This document shows positions 51,035 to 61,331 of a stretch of 64,000 nucleotides of DNA, one piece after another; position 1 is the stretch's first letter, and each line of letters begins with the position of its first letter. The DNA is taken from positions 186,001-250,000 of the forward strand of contig RCSZ01000021.1 in the NCBI GenBank assembly GCA_014898425.1. Reading direction: 5' to 3'. Below the pieces are notes generated by a model. It saw only the letters and a list, made by a program, of their open reading frames with translations, searched no databases and had not been told where the DNA came from. A program made the translations under genes and the position numbers. This stretch comes from Botryotinia globosa (Eukaryota > Ascomycota > Leotiomycetes > Helotiales > Sclerotiniaceae).

Positions 51035-51636
51035 AATAGATGCAACAAGCCGGCTTCTTTATTTTGTCTTGCCCAGATTTGTCTGGAAATAAAAGTCTGT
51101 TTAGCTCTAGTGGAATATAAATGATACTCTTGCTTTCGCTAACTATACAATTTATTGACAACCGATTTTTAACCTTATCACATGTGGCAGTTTAACAAAA
51201 CTCTGATACTTGGACTAAATAATAGGAACACCAAAGCTGTTATTGTAGGCCTTCCATTCCCCCAAAAGAAGAGACATACTGACAACTCGACCTGAGATAA
51301 TCGACATATTGAGGCTGCTGAATCTAGTAAAGTGCCCCCTTTGGTATCCGAACATAGAGCAATCACCTCAATCTGTATGGTGAAATACTAGGATTGTCGA
51401 CCGAGTACTTCATAGCCCCGCATTTCGAGTCAGTACAAAAGAAAGCTTATCGAGGGCAATAAGGCTCTTTGTTATATTTATTGCCTTTGCTTTGATTGAC
51501 TCGTAACTGCATAGCCATGTAATACAATGATGGACTTACTTTGTGTTTGTGTTATCAGCTTGGCGGTCCTGGCAATCATAGGTAGGATATATTTTTGAAT
51601 TCTGCCATGAAACCCAACAACTTATGGATTATCTTC
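51035..51636. other. Intergenic region between the HET-like gene and tRNA-Cys
   Basis: 602 bp with no gene seen; probably the 3' untranslated region of the HET-like gene followed by tRNA flank. Confidence 0.45.
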
Positions 51637-51721
51637 GCTCCTTTAGCTCAGTGGTAGAGCGGAAGATTGCAGTTTCGTACAAAATATCTTCAGGTCAATC
51701 GTTCGAACCGGTTAGGGAGCT
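51637..51721 (+). tRNA. tRNA-Cys (GCA) with a 13-nt intron
   Basis: The cloverleaf can be drawn by hand. The acceptor stem is GCTCCTT with AGGGAGC (one G-T pair). The D stem is GCTC/GAGC around AGTGGTA. The anticodon stem is GAAGA/TCTTC. The T arm is AATCG-TTCGAAC-CGGTT. The loop reads TT-GCA-G, then an insert of about 13 nt (about 51673-51685) placed after position 37, the canonical tRNA intron site. Anticodon GCA decodes Cys. Position 73 is T, the identity base of tRNA-Cys, which supports the call. The internal A box (TAGCTCAGTGGT) and B box (GTTCGAACC) are intact. It lies 500 bp from the edge of the AT-rich block. Confidence 0.92.
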
Positions 51722-52220
51722 TCAATTGCTTCATTGCGAAGGAGTCATTTATTTTTGCAAATTTTTCCCATCAAGTGTGGTTTCTTTGCAACAATTCATT
51801 TTTTTCCCACAAAAATCTTGTCCTTCTCGTGCTTTCCGTAGGTATCGAATGATTCACGAAGCTTAGTCAGTGAGGTGGATACAGCCTTCGGAATGGTGTT
51901 AGCTTCTGAGCCTCTTAGTTAAACACGTGGAGATCCGGAGACAATTATCTGATAAGTGGAAGCGAGATAACCCCTTCGTCTCTCCACGTTCTTTGTTGAT
52001 AGTGATTCTTATCATCATATCAATTAGAGTTTCTAGATGCTTAAACACGTCTAGTAATTTCGGTAATAAGATCATACTCTCGGCTTGAAGTTCGCCGTGC
52101 AGCGACTGTTGGGTATGGCTGCCAATTGATGGTAGGAAAGATGGTTATTTGACCACACCATCGGAGCAATATCTTCTTCCAGAAGGCACTTCTTCAAAGT
52201 TCAAGGCCAAGGATTACACC
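51722..52220. other. Intergenic region leading to the AT-rich block
   Basis: Ordinary base composition with no gene seen. It ends where the composition changes abruptly at about 52221. Confidence 0.5.
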
Positions 52221-52432
52221 TAGGGTTGGGCGAATTATATAATCTTGGGGTTAATTATATAATTCTATATTATAACGCTTTTTAAGCAATATGAAATATT
52301 ATGCCAAGATTATGCATGTGTTTTTTGAACTAATCAAACTATCAGGATAAATGAAAGTAGGTTATTTTTAGAAAAAGTTTTTGAAGGATTCTAATTTTCA
52401 ATTTAATATATAATTAGATCTAAAAGTCAAAT

Positions 52433-52594
52433 TGTTGATATGATCATGGGGATGATAAAGATAATATAGTACTATGATTCACATTATTGTGATATTGCTT
52501 AAGGTTCTAAAAGCTAGGGCTATAATATATTTATATTATAATGTTGAGGTATTAGTGTAAGTGTTAATACAATTATATAATCTTTATCTTGATA
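52433..52594 (-). repeat. 162-bp LTR-like repeat, copy 1
   Basis: Starts TGTTGA and ends TTGATA, the RIP-altered forms of TGTTGG...CCGACA. With copy 2 it forms a tandem pair of 191-bp units, because the 29-bp spacer after each copy is also related. It is heavily transition-mutated. Confidence 0.75.
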
Positions 52595-52623
52595 TTAATA
52601 ATTTTCTAAAATCATTAGATTAT

Positions 52624-52785
52624 TGTTGGTATCACCATGGGGATGGTGAAGATAATATAGTATTATGGTTTATATTGTTGTAATATTGCTTGAGATTCTA
52701 AAAGCTAGGGCTATGATATGTTTATATTATGGTGCCGAGGTATTAGTATAAGTGTTAGTGTGATTATATAATTTCTATTCCGATA
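52624..52785 (-). repeat. 162-bp LTR-like repeat, copy 2 (probable 3' LTR of copia copy A)
   Basis: Runs from TGTTGGTATCACCATGG to CCGATA. It adjoins the sequence that encodes the copia pol C-terminus on the minus strand, so it sits where the 3' LTR should be. A 24-nt stretch absent from the matching junction of copy 3 separates it from the internal sequence. Confidence 0.75.
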
Positions 52786-55700
52786 TTAGCAATTCTTTAA
52801 AGTTGTTGGATTGTATCCTTCTAGTTAATATTTTTTTATTTGTGTAATTATTTATTCTTTTAATCTCTTTTAATTTATTTTGTAATTTTAATCTTTATGG
52901 TGTTGTTATTAATTAAATCCTTTAGGGCTTGATATAGTTTAGATTTAATTATTGTATTAGTTGGGTTAGATTCTTTATTAATCTATTTGATCTTTATAAT
53001 CTTTTGTTTTTTATATATTTTTTGAATAGTTATTATATTAATCATTAGTTTCTTTTCAATAGTTGTATTAAATTTTGTAAAACAATTGTAAAGTGATTTT
53101 GAGTCGATATATATGATTAATAGTATATTACGGTTTAAGAAGATTTTATTAAATGTATTTTTGATTATTATATTAATATTAAAGCCCAAAATTATATTGT
53201 AGAGTTTTAATGTTAGTATATTTTTAGTAATTCTTTTGTATTTAATTGATAATTAATAAATGATATTAGTTTTATTGAATTTGTTTTATAAAACAATAAT
53301 ATATTTAATTTGGGAGGATAAATCTTTATTGTTTGTAAAAAATGTATTTATGAATATAATCAATTTGAAAGAATTTATATCAAAGGGAACAAATTGTAAT
53401 CCTTTCTTTGAATTATTGATTTATTATTGGATATATTTATTAAAAGAATTAGTATCTTTTTTCTTTGGATTGATTATTTATATAATATATAATAAATCAA
53501 AAAATACCTTTAGCTGATATATAATTGTTATATATACTTCTCAAATATATTGTATAATATATTAGTCTTTTATTGTTGCTGACTTTCTGAGCTTATTATA
53601 TATACTTTGTATATTCAATAGTTTTGATTTAATTAAACAAAGGTTTTTGTATTGTTTTTTTTAATTAAGGTAAATTATATTATTGTATTGTTGAATAATC
53701 AAATTGTTATTGAATTTAAATAATATATCTAATATAAATATTTTACATTCTTTTGCTATGAAATTTGCATTTTTGAATTCAATTTGTTTACAATTTGCAA
53801 ATACTTTATTAGTTATAATAAGTATATTGTTTGTTTATAATCTGATAATACTGAATGTTATATTATCTTTAATTGTATATAACAGATATAGATTATAGAT
53901 TGATTATATTATTTTAAAAGTATTAGTGTAATATTTATAATAAATACTAAACCAATAATTATCTATTTCTGAAATGTCATATAATAATTATATTATTTAT
54001 AGAATAAAACCTTTTAGAATATCTATTTCTACTGGGGGTTGTATATAGAATTTTCGAATTAAATTCGATGTTAATTATATATATATTTGTATAATATTGT
54101 AAATACTTATAATAACCTTGTTCTTGGATAGTATAGCTATTACTACTAATATAATATATTAGCTAATATATTATATAATAAATAATTGTATTAAAATAAT
54201 ATTCTTTCCTTAATCCTTTTATATTTATATAATCAATTGGGATTTGAGAAATGCTTTGTTAATCTTTTCATTCTTAATCTTATCAATAAAATATAAATTG
54301 AATATTCTAATATCTACAAGTATATCTACAAGTTTTATAAATTGGAATACATTATTTTCTATTAATCCATTAATTTCTTTTTGTTTTGATTTAATAAAAA
54401 TTATTGATATTTATATATCAATAAATGCTATATAATATTCAATATATTCATTATCATTTGAGAGATATATCATTAGATTAGATAATATTATAGATTTTAT
54501 AAAGTATATATTTGTATTATTATTCAAAAGATAAATTTGGGGTATGGGAATTATAATTCGGGGGAACAAATGTTACTGATATTATGGGTTCTTAGATATA
54601 TCTACAAATATCTTTTCAAGGTTTCTATTGTAGATAATACTAAATAAAAAGGGAGATATAATTTTGCTAGATTTTAATAAAGTTCTTTTAGCTATAATTC
54701 TTTTAGTTATATTTAGAGGAGATATAACTTTGCTAGATTTTGATAAAGTTATTTTGATTATATTTTTAAGTATGTTTTGTATTATTTGATTTATTATTTG
54801 TATAGATATAATAATCTATCCTTAATATATTGATTATATTATTTGTATAGATTGTATAGGTGGTAATGGTTATATCAATTCAATAAATTATTTATTTTAA
54901 AATTAATTCTAAGATTGATTTTGATCCTTTTTTATATATAATTTAATTTGAGTAATTCGAAATTTTATTGAATCATTTGTTAATTATATAATATATATTT
55001 TATTCTTTATATCTAATAAATAATACAAATCTATTTATTCTTTATATTTTTTTTATATTCAAACCTTCAAGTTGATAAGTAAATTATATAAAATTATTAT
55101 AAATAATTTATTATATTGATTTAAAGTATTAAATATTTGTTTTGTAATTTGTAGTTTATAGATTTCGAATATTGCTTTTTTGATTGTTATTTGATATTAT
55201 ATAATTATTAATATAAATAGATTAGATTCGGATATATATGAATATATTTCAAAAACTAAAAATATTAGAATTAGTTTATTCAATTTTGTAATATTGTTTA
55301 TTGCTTTTATAATTATTTGTAATATTATCTTTTTTAAAATAAAGTTATTTAATTTGTTTGTAATAATAATATATACTCTTTTGATAATTATATAATATTA
55401 TTTAATTATATTAATTAATCAATAAGTTTCAATTGAAATACTTTTTGTTTTTGTTAATATAGTTATTATATATTATATAAATTCTTTATTAATAAAGTTC
55501 TTTTTAATATTATATATAATATAATCTGGAGGATTAATGTAAATATCCATTCAGTATTTTTGAAGAATATCAAAGGTATATCTCACAATAATATTGTCCA
55601 GTTATTATACAGCTTGGAATTGTATATCTTTATTAATAATATATAGAATAGAATTGATATTGATATATATTATATTAATTATAATTGAATAATTGAAATC

Positions 55701-58700
55701 AATATTATCTCACAAATTGAATTTAAATCAATCTAGTGATTTACTATACTTTTAATAATATTAATAAAACTTAGTGAGTTTATCAATCTCAATTTGTAAA
55801 ATATTATTATAGTTAATTTGTTATAATACTCATAGAAATCTATAAACTAAAGAGTAATCAAAACAATAATATAAACAGCATAGTTTTATAGCAATAAAAT
55901 AGTATTTATTATTATTAATGATTTATTATATAAATTATTATATATTTATATATTAGAGGAGTATTGTATATTTATTACAACAAATATATAGATAATTTAC
56001 TCCTATATATTATTCAATAACTAAATTGATAATGTTATTATAGTATATACCGAGTTTATTTATATTATCTAATAATAAAAGGAATAATATCTTTATATTC
56101 ATAATATGAAATTCAACAATTCCTAATAATAGTTTGAGTTCAATCGATCCAATTGATTCAATTCTTTTAATATCGAATATTACATTTGTAATTTCTACTT
56201 AGTTTGTATTTAATAGTATATCTTCGATAGTTGTTTTATATATTATATATTGTTTATAATTTACTATCGATTATTATATTATAACTATATTAATAATAAT
56301 TCCTTGAAATTTTTTTATATTGTATTTGCTAATATATGTTGTACTATAGATTTAATATATTAAAGTATATATAAGGAATTTATTAGTTAAATGAAATACA
56401 ATCTTTCTGCTGTTAATAGATCTGCTTTAAGTAAAGAAATTTGAATGTAGTTTTTATATAGATAAATCCTGAAATTTGAATTATATAAAATAAACTACAA
56501 CTTTGTTGTTTATATTAGGATCAGAATTTTCAATAGATTCTTTATATTCGATAAGAAACTATTCAAAATCTTTATTAAAACTATTACTAATGCCTTTAAA
56601 TTATTTCTTATATTTATATTATAATTTGTTACACTTTTTTTTATTATATCGAATTGATTAATAGTTGTCCTTTTTACAAATAAAACACTTCTTTTTATTT
56701 TATAATTTGAATAAATATTAATCGCTTTATTCAAAACTTTTGTTTTAATTGTATTCTCCTCCGTATTGATATTTCCAATCGATATAGAATATTGTATTTT
56801 CGCTTAGATAAATTAACTCCTATATTATAATAATTGATCGAAATTCTTTAAAAAGATTTGATATATTATTAACTAAATGAAAATAAGCTAGAAAGTATAC
56901 TTGAATTGATATATATATATTAATAATCTTTTAATAAAATAATTCGTTTATTTAAATAATAGTACTAAATCCTTTGTACAAATAATATAATTTTATTATT
57001 ATTTATTATAAATAATAGATAATTGATTTTCTATTATTCTTTAGTTTTATTATAATATTTTTTAGTATAATAATCTTTTATTGCTATATAATATTCCTTT
57101 TATATTCAAAACCTTCAAATATAGTTTCAAATAAATTACAAATATCCTATATTATATCCGATATAATCCCTAAATTCGTATAATAAAAGTTAAATATTAT
57201 ATTAATAAATATAATTAATAATATTCTTAGAAATAGATTTTCAGATATATTAATATATTAATAATTGTTAAGAAATATATTATATTTGTAAGCAAAATTG
57301 TTGTTTTATTTATTATATTTATTATTTTTGTTATAAAGTTTTATAAGATTTCCAAAAAGTTGATTAATATTTATAATTTTTGATAATAGATTTGAAAAGA
57401 TTTCTAAAGTATTTTGATTATATTCTAAATTACCTTTATCACCTTTTTCTATACCACCTCTTCTTTCGTTACTATTATTCCCATTATATTCTTATAAAAT
57501 ATTATTTTCTTTATCTTCTTTATTTTTATCTAAAGTTTTCAAAAATAATAGATTATTCTATTGATAGAATCAGTATACAATAAATTCATTAGATTTATTA
57601 CATTCTCATAAAAAATCGATATTAATTTGATAAGTAAAATTAGAGTATAAAAATATTTGTAATAATATTTTTTGTTTAATATTAATATTCTTTTCTTTAT
57701 TATTTAAAAATGGAAATCTAAAAATAATTGTAATTTCTAATAAAATATTTAATATTTACAACAATTTATATTAATTAAAATCTAACAATTCAAATTAATT
57801 ATTTATTTAAAATATCTTGAGTTTCTTTAATAATATATATATAAATGTTTAAATATTTTTTGTAATTATTCTATATTGTATACCCTTTAATTGAAATATA
57901 AATTCCTTATCTATAAATATATCTATAATCTCTTTATTAAACTATTCTCTATATAATAATCGAATTATATTAATTAAAATATTATAAACAATTTATATTA
58001 TATAAATCTTATACTTTATAATAAACAAATTGTATAAATATAGTTTGTATTTAAATTTATATAAAAAATGTATACCAACTACCTAAAAATATTCTGAAAT
58101 AAAGTATTCGAATATATTAAAGTAATTCGATCAAAGTTTGTTATTATAATAAATCGAATATTAATATTCATATAATTTATATTTACAGAAATCCTTAATT
58201 TCTTTTATATTTGTTTTTTTTATAAAATCAATAAAATATTCCTATTATCTTGTAATCAATATATTAAAATTATTAGATAGGATAATTAATAATATAATCA
58301 ATTCAATTATATTTCCAATAATATTATATGATTCTATTATATTGACAGATAGCAAATAGATAATAAAATAGAATAATTAAATATAACTTTATTAAAATCT
58401 AACAAAATTATACTTATTCAAAAAAAGTAGTATTTAGTTTGAACTAATAGCTATTGATTTATACTCTTCAATACACATTGCTTTAAAAAATAAAATATAA
58501 ATTAAAATTAAATATAAGGATTATTATTACATTACCAATTAATTTCAGATTTTATCAATATCAAACTATATTGGATTAATATTTAATACAAAAATTGTTA
58601 TCACATTACTAACAATTCTTATTCACATAAAAACAAATATCAAATTACATTAGATTGATATAAAAGCTTATACCTTTTCAAAGAAATATTAACTTTAATC

Positions 58701-58763
58701 ACAAACTCATATTACATTTGAAATTAAAATATTAGACTTTTAATCTATAATATCACTAATCAA
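52786..58763 (-). mobile_element. Degraded Ty1/copia retrotransposon, copy A
   Basis: On the minus strand, 53189-52983 reads as the RNase H end of a copia polyprotein: YIDSKSLYNCFTKF, then TTIEKKLMINIITI. Past a TAG the same frame continues INKESNPTNTIIKSK and LYQALKDLINN, the copia C-terminus. The TAG stands where the family has Trp, a TGG-to-TAG change as expected from RIP. The upstream pol and gag regions should lie toward 58700, but erosion leaves no readable motif I trust. The right limit is set by the LTR at 58764, which may be shared with copy B. It has no coding potential now. Confidence 0.7.
54652..54757. repeat. Direct repeat pair within the AT-rich block
   Basis: GGAGATATAA(T/C)TTTGCTAGA and about 20 further bases occur at 54652-54690 and 54718-54757, 66 bp apart, differing mainly by transitions. 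An inverted relative lies at about 58379-58416. Confidence 0.6.
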
Positions 58764-58925
58764 TATTGATATCACCATAGGGATAATAAAGACAATATAA
58801 TACTATAATTTATACTATTATAATATTACTTAAGGTTCTAAAAGCTAAGACTACAATACGTTTATACTATAGTGCCAAGGCATTAGCGCAAGCGCTAATG
58901 CGGTCACATGATCCCTGTCCCGACA
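58764..58925 (-). repeat. 162-bp LTR-like repeat, copy 3
   Basis: Runs from TATTGATATCACC to CCCGACA. The right flank (ATTGTATTCTTTTAATTAA) matches the internal sequence next to copy 2, so this is the 3' LTR of copy B. It may also serve as the 5' LTR of copy A in a tandem arrangement. The flanking 5-mers differ (ATCAA, ATTGT), so there is no target duplication around it, as expected for an LTR inside an element or array. Confidence 0.75.
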
Positions 58926-59313
58926 ATTGTATTCTTTTAATTAATATTTTTTTATTTATATAATTATCTATTCTTCTAATTTCTTCTAATTTATTTTATA
59001 ATTTTAATCTTTATAGTATTATTATTAATTAGATTCTTAAAGATTTTATATAATTTTGATTTAATTATTATATTAATTAAATTAGATTTTCTATTGATTT
59101 ATTTGATTTTTATAATCTTTTATTTTTTATATATTTTTTGGATAATTATTATATCAGTGATTATAAATCTCTTTTTATTAATAATTTTGAGTTGTATGAA
59201 ATAATTATAAAGTGATTTGAAATTAATATATATAATTAATAGGATTTTAGAATTTAGGAAAATCTTATTAATTATACTTTTGATTAATGTATTAATACGA
59301 GCTTTTTTCGGCC

Positions 59314-59367
59314 CTTCGGGGCTAAAAATAACAACGGGCTCGTTAACACTCTCCGTAGTTATTTTTC
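59314..59367. other. GC-richer hairpin pocket
   Basis: The arms AAAAATAACAACGG and CCGTAGTTATTTTT pair over 14 bp with one mismatch around a short loop. They are preceded by a small CGGCCCTTCGGGGC hairpin. The base composition stands out against the surrounding AT-rich DNA, which suggests little RIP and hence a younger insertion. Confidence 0.55.
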
Positions 59368-59536
59368 ACACCCCTCAGAACCTATATTTATATCTATATT
59401 ATATAGCTTTTAGAATTCTAAAAATAAATAAAATTAATATTTTTATATTTTCTATTAAAATGTGAATTTTGAAACTATTTAGAGATTGTAAGCTTTTGAG
59501 GTGATGATCTGTATACCGGTCTAGGTGGGGTATATT

Positions 59537-59537
<1 letters not shown>

Positions 59538-59581
<44 letters not shown>
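59538..59581. repeat. (AAT)n microsatellite
   Basis: About 14 uninterrupted ATA/AAT trinucleotides following TAGGTGGGGTATATTT. Confidence 0.9.
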
Positions 59582-59680
59582 CTTTATTAACCTCTAGCTT
59601 CTAGCTTATATAAAAGTATTAAAGGTATAATTAAACCTCAAAACCTTATAAACCTCAAAACCTTATAAACCTTATAAATC

Positions 59681-59878
59681 TTATAATTCTTTTTTTAATT
59701 TTCTTTCTAATTTTCTTTCTAATTCTTTTTCTAATTGTGCTTTTTCTAATTCTTTTTCTAATTCTTTTTCTAATTCTTTTTCTAATTCTTTTTCTAATTC
59801 TTTTTCTAATTCTTTTTCTAATTCTTTTTCTAATTCTTTTTCTAATTCTTTTTTTTTTCTTTTTAATTCTCTTTTTAA
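59681..59878 (-). pseudogene. Remnant open frame of Glu-Leu-Glu-Lys repeats
   Basis: The minus strand reads about 65 codons of (ELEK) repeats, with flanking variants AQLEKELERKLERKLKKEL before the stop. There is no start codon, and a TAA lies just upstream, with more stops beyond in the same charged context. This fits the C-terminal coiled coil of a transposon protein eroded by RIP. The protein family is unknown. Confidence 0.4.
59741..59848. repeat. 12-bp minisatellite (TTTTTCTAATTC)x9
   Basis: Nine perfect tandem units. Degenerate relatives extend on both sides over roughly 59690-60180. Read on the minus strand in frame, each unit is GAA-TTA-GAA-AAA. The frame stays open from 59881 down to a TAA at 59683-59681. 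Confidence 0.9.
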
Positions 59879-61169
59879 TTATTTTTCTAATTAAAGCACA
59901 ATTATTTTTCTAATTATTTTTCTAATTCTTTTTCTAGTTCTCTTTCTAATTCTTTTTCTAATTCTTTTTTTTTCTTTCTAATTCTCTTTTTAATTATTTT
60001 CTAATTCTTTTTTTTTCTTTCTAATTCTCTTTTTAATTATTTTTCTAATTTCTAATTTTCTATTCTTTTTTTCTAATTTTTTTTCTCTAATAAATCTAAT
60101 AAATCTAATAAATCTAATCTCTTCGTGCTTTTTCTAATTCCCTTTTTCTTTCTAATCTTTTTTCTTATCTTTCTTATTACTAATCAAATCTAAATCAATC
60201 AGAATCTTGTTAATAACTTTTTATTATAAAATCAATTAAACAATTGATATATTAATAACAACTCTTTTTTTAATATAAAAATAATATTATTTAAAAGCTA
60301 TTAAATCAAAGAATATAAAAATATCAATTAATTATATTTCATAAATCATTTATAATTATTATACCTATTAATAATAATATCTAATCTAGATTAGAATTTT
60401 AATGTTCGTTGTACAGAGTATCCATACTTTTTTTCGATCAATCAGCTTCCAGTTATAAACCGTGTTTTAAATTCTGTATGTTAGGGATTAAAATCTAAAA
60501 TTATATTATAAAATTTTGATATTAATATATTTCTAATAATTTTTTAGTATTTGATAAATAATTAATAAATGATCTTAGTTTTATTATATTTGTCTATTAA
60601 AACAATAATATATTTAATCTAAAAGAATAAGTTTTTATTATTAATAAAAAATATATTAATGAATATAATCAATTTGAGAGAATCTATATTGAATAAAACA
60701 AATTATAATCTTCTTTTCAAATTATTGATTTATTATTAAATATATTTATTAAAAAAATTAATATTTTCTTTTTTCGGGTTAACAGTTTATATAATATAGA
60801 ATAAATCGAAAATTATCTCTAATTGATATATAATTATAATATATACTCTTCGAATATATTATATGATATATTAATCCTCTGTTATTATTAATTTCCTTAG
60901 TTTTCTATATATATTATATATATTAGATAATTTCAATTTAATTAAATATAAGTTTTCATATTATTTTTATTAATTGAAATAAATTATATTACTATTCACT
61001 GAATAATTAAATCACTATTAAGCTTGAATAATATATTTAATATAAATATCTTATATTTTCTCATTATAAATTTGATATTATTGAATCCCTTTTATTTATA
61101 ATTTACAAATTCTTTATTAATAATAATAAATATATCATTTATTTATAATCTAATAATATTAAATACTAT

Positions 61170-61331
61170 TGTTGGTATCACCATGAGGATGGTGAAGACA
61201 ATATAGTACTATGGTTTACACTGTTGTAATATTGCTTGAGGTTCTAAAAGCTAGGGCTACGAAACGTTCATACTATAGTGCCGAGGCACTAGCGCAAGCG
61301 CTAGTGCGGTCACATGATCCCTATCCCGACA
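61170..61331 (-). repeat. Solo LTR, 162 bp, inside copia copy B
   Basis: The best-preserved copy: TGTTGGTATCACC... to ...ATCCCGACA, with TG/CA ends and short inverted termini (TGTTGG/CCGACA). It is flanked by ACTAT (61165-61169) and ATTAT (61332-61336), a 5-bp target duplication with one C-to-T change. The unoccupied site survives in copia copy A at about 53857-53861. It contains a 9-bp palindrome, CACTAGCGC-AA-GCGCTAGTG, at 61287-61306. Confidence 0.85.

Larger units (their letters stand above)
59300..60487. mobile_element. 1.2-kb insertion in copia copy B
   Basis: Absent from copia copy A, whose sequence is continuous between the two flanks (near 53180). It begins with a GC-richer pocket (CGAGCTTTTTTCGGCCCTTC), continues through an (AAT)n tract at 59538-59581 and a 12-bp minisatellite, and ends near a TTAGGG hexamer. 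No clear inverted ends or target duplication were found, so it may be two superimposed insertions. The left part followed by (AAT)n looks like a 5'-truncated LINE with a simple tail, but this is only a suggestion. Confidence 0.55.

Noticed and set aside
52983..59465. Several 60-85-codon frames in the AT-rich block (for example 53260-53517, 54244-54435, 59217-59465)
   Set aside because: All Ile/Leu/Asn/Lys/Tyr-rich translations of AT-rich DNA; only the minus-strand frame at 52983-53189 carries a recognisable (copia) motif.
60481..60486. TTAGGG next to the end of the 1.2-kb insertion, possible telomere repeat
   Set aside because: A single hexamer, not an array; chance is sufficient.
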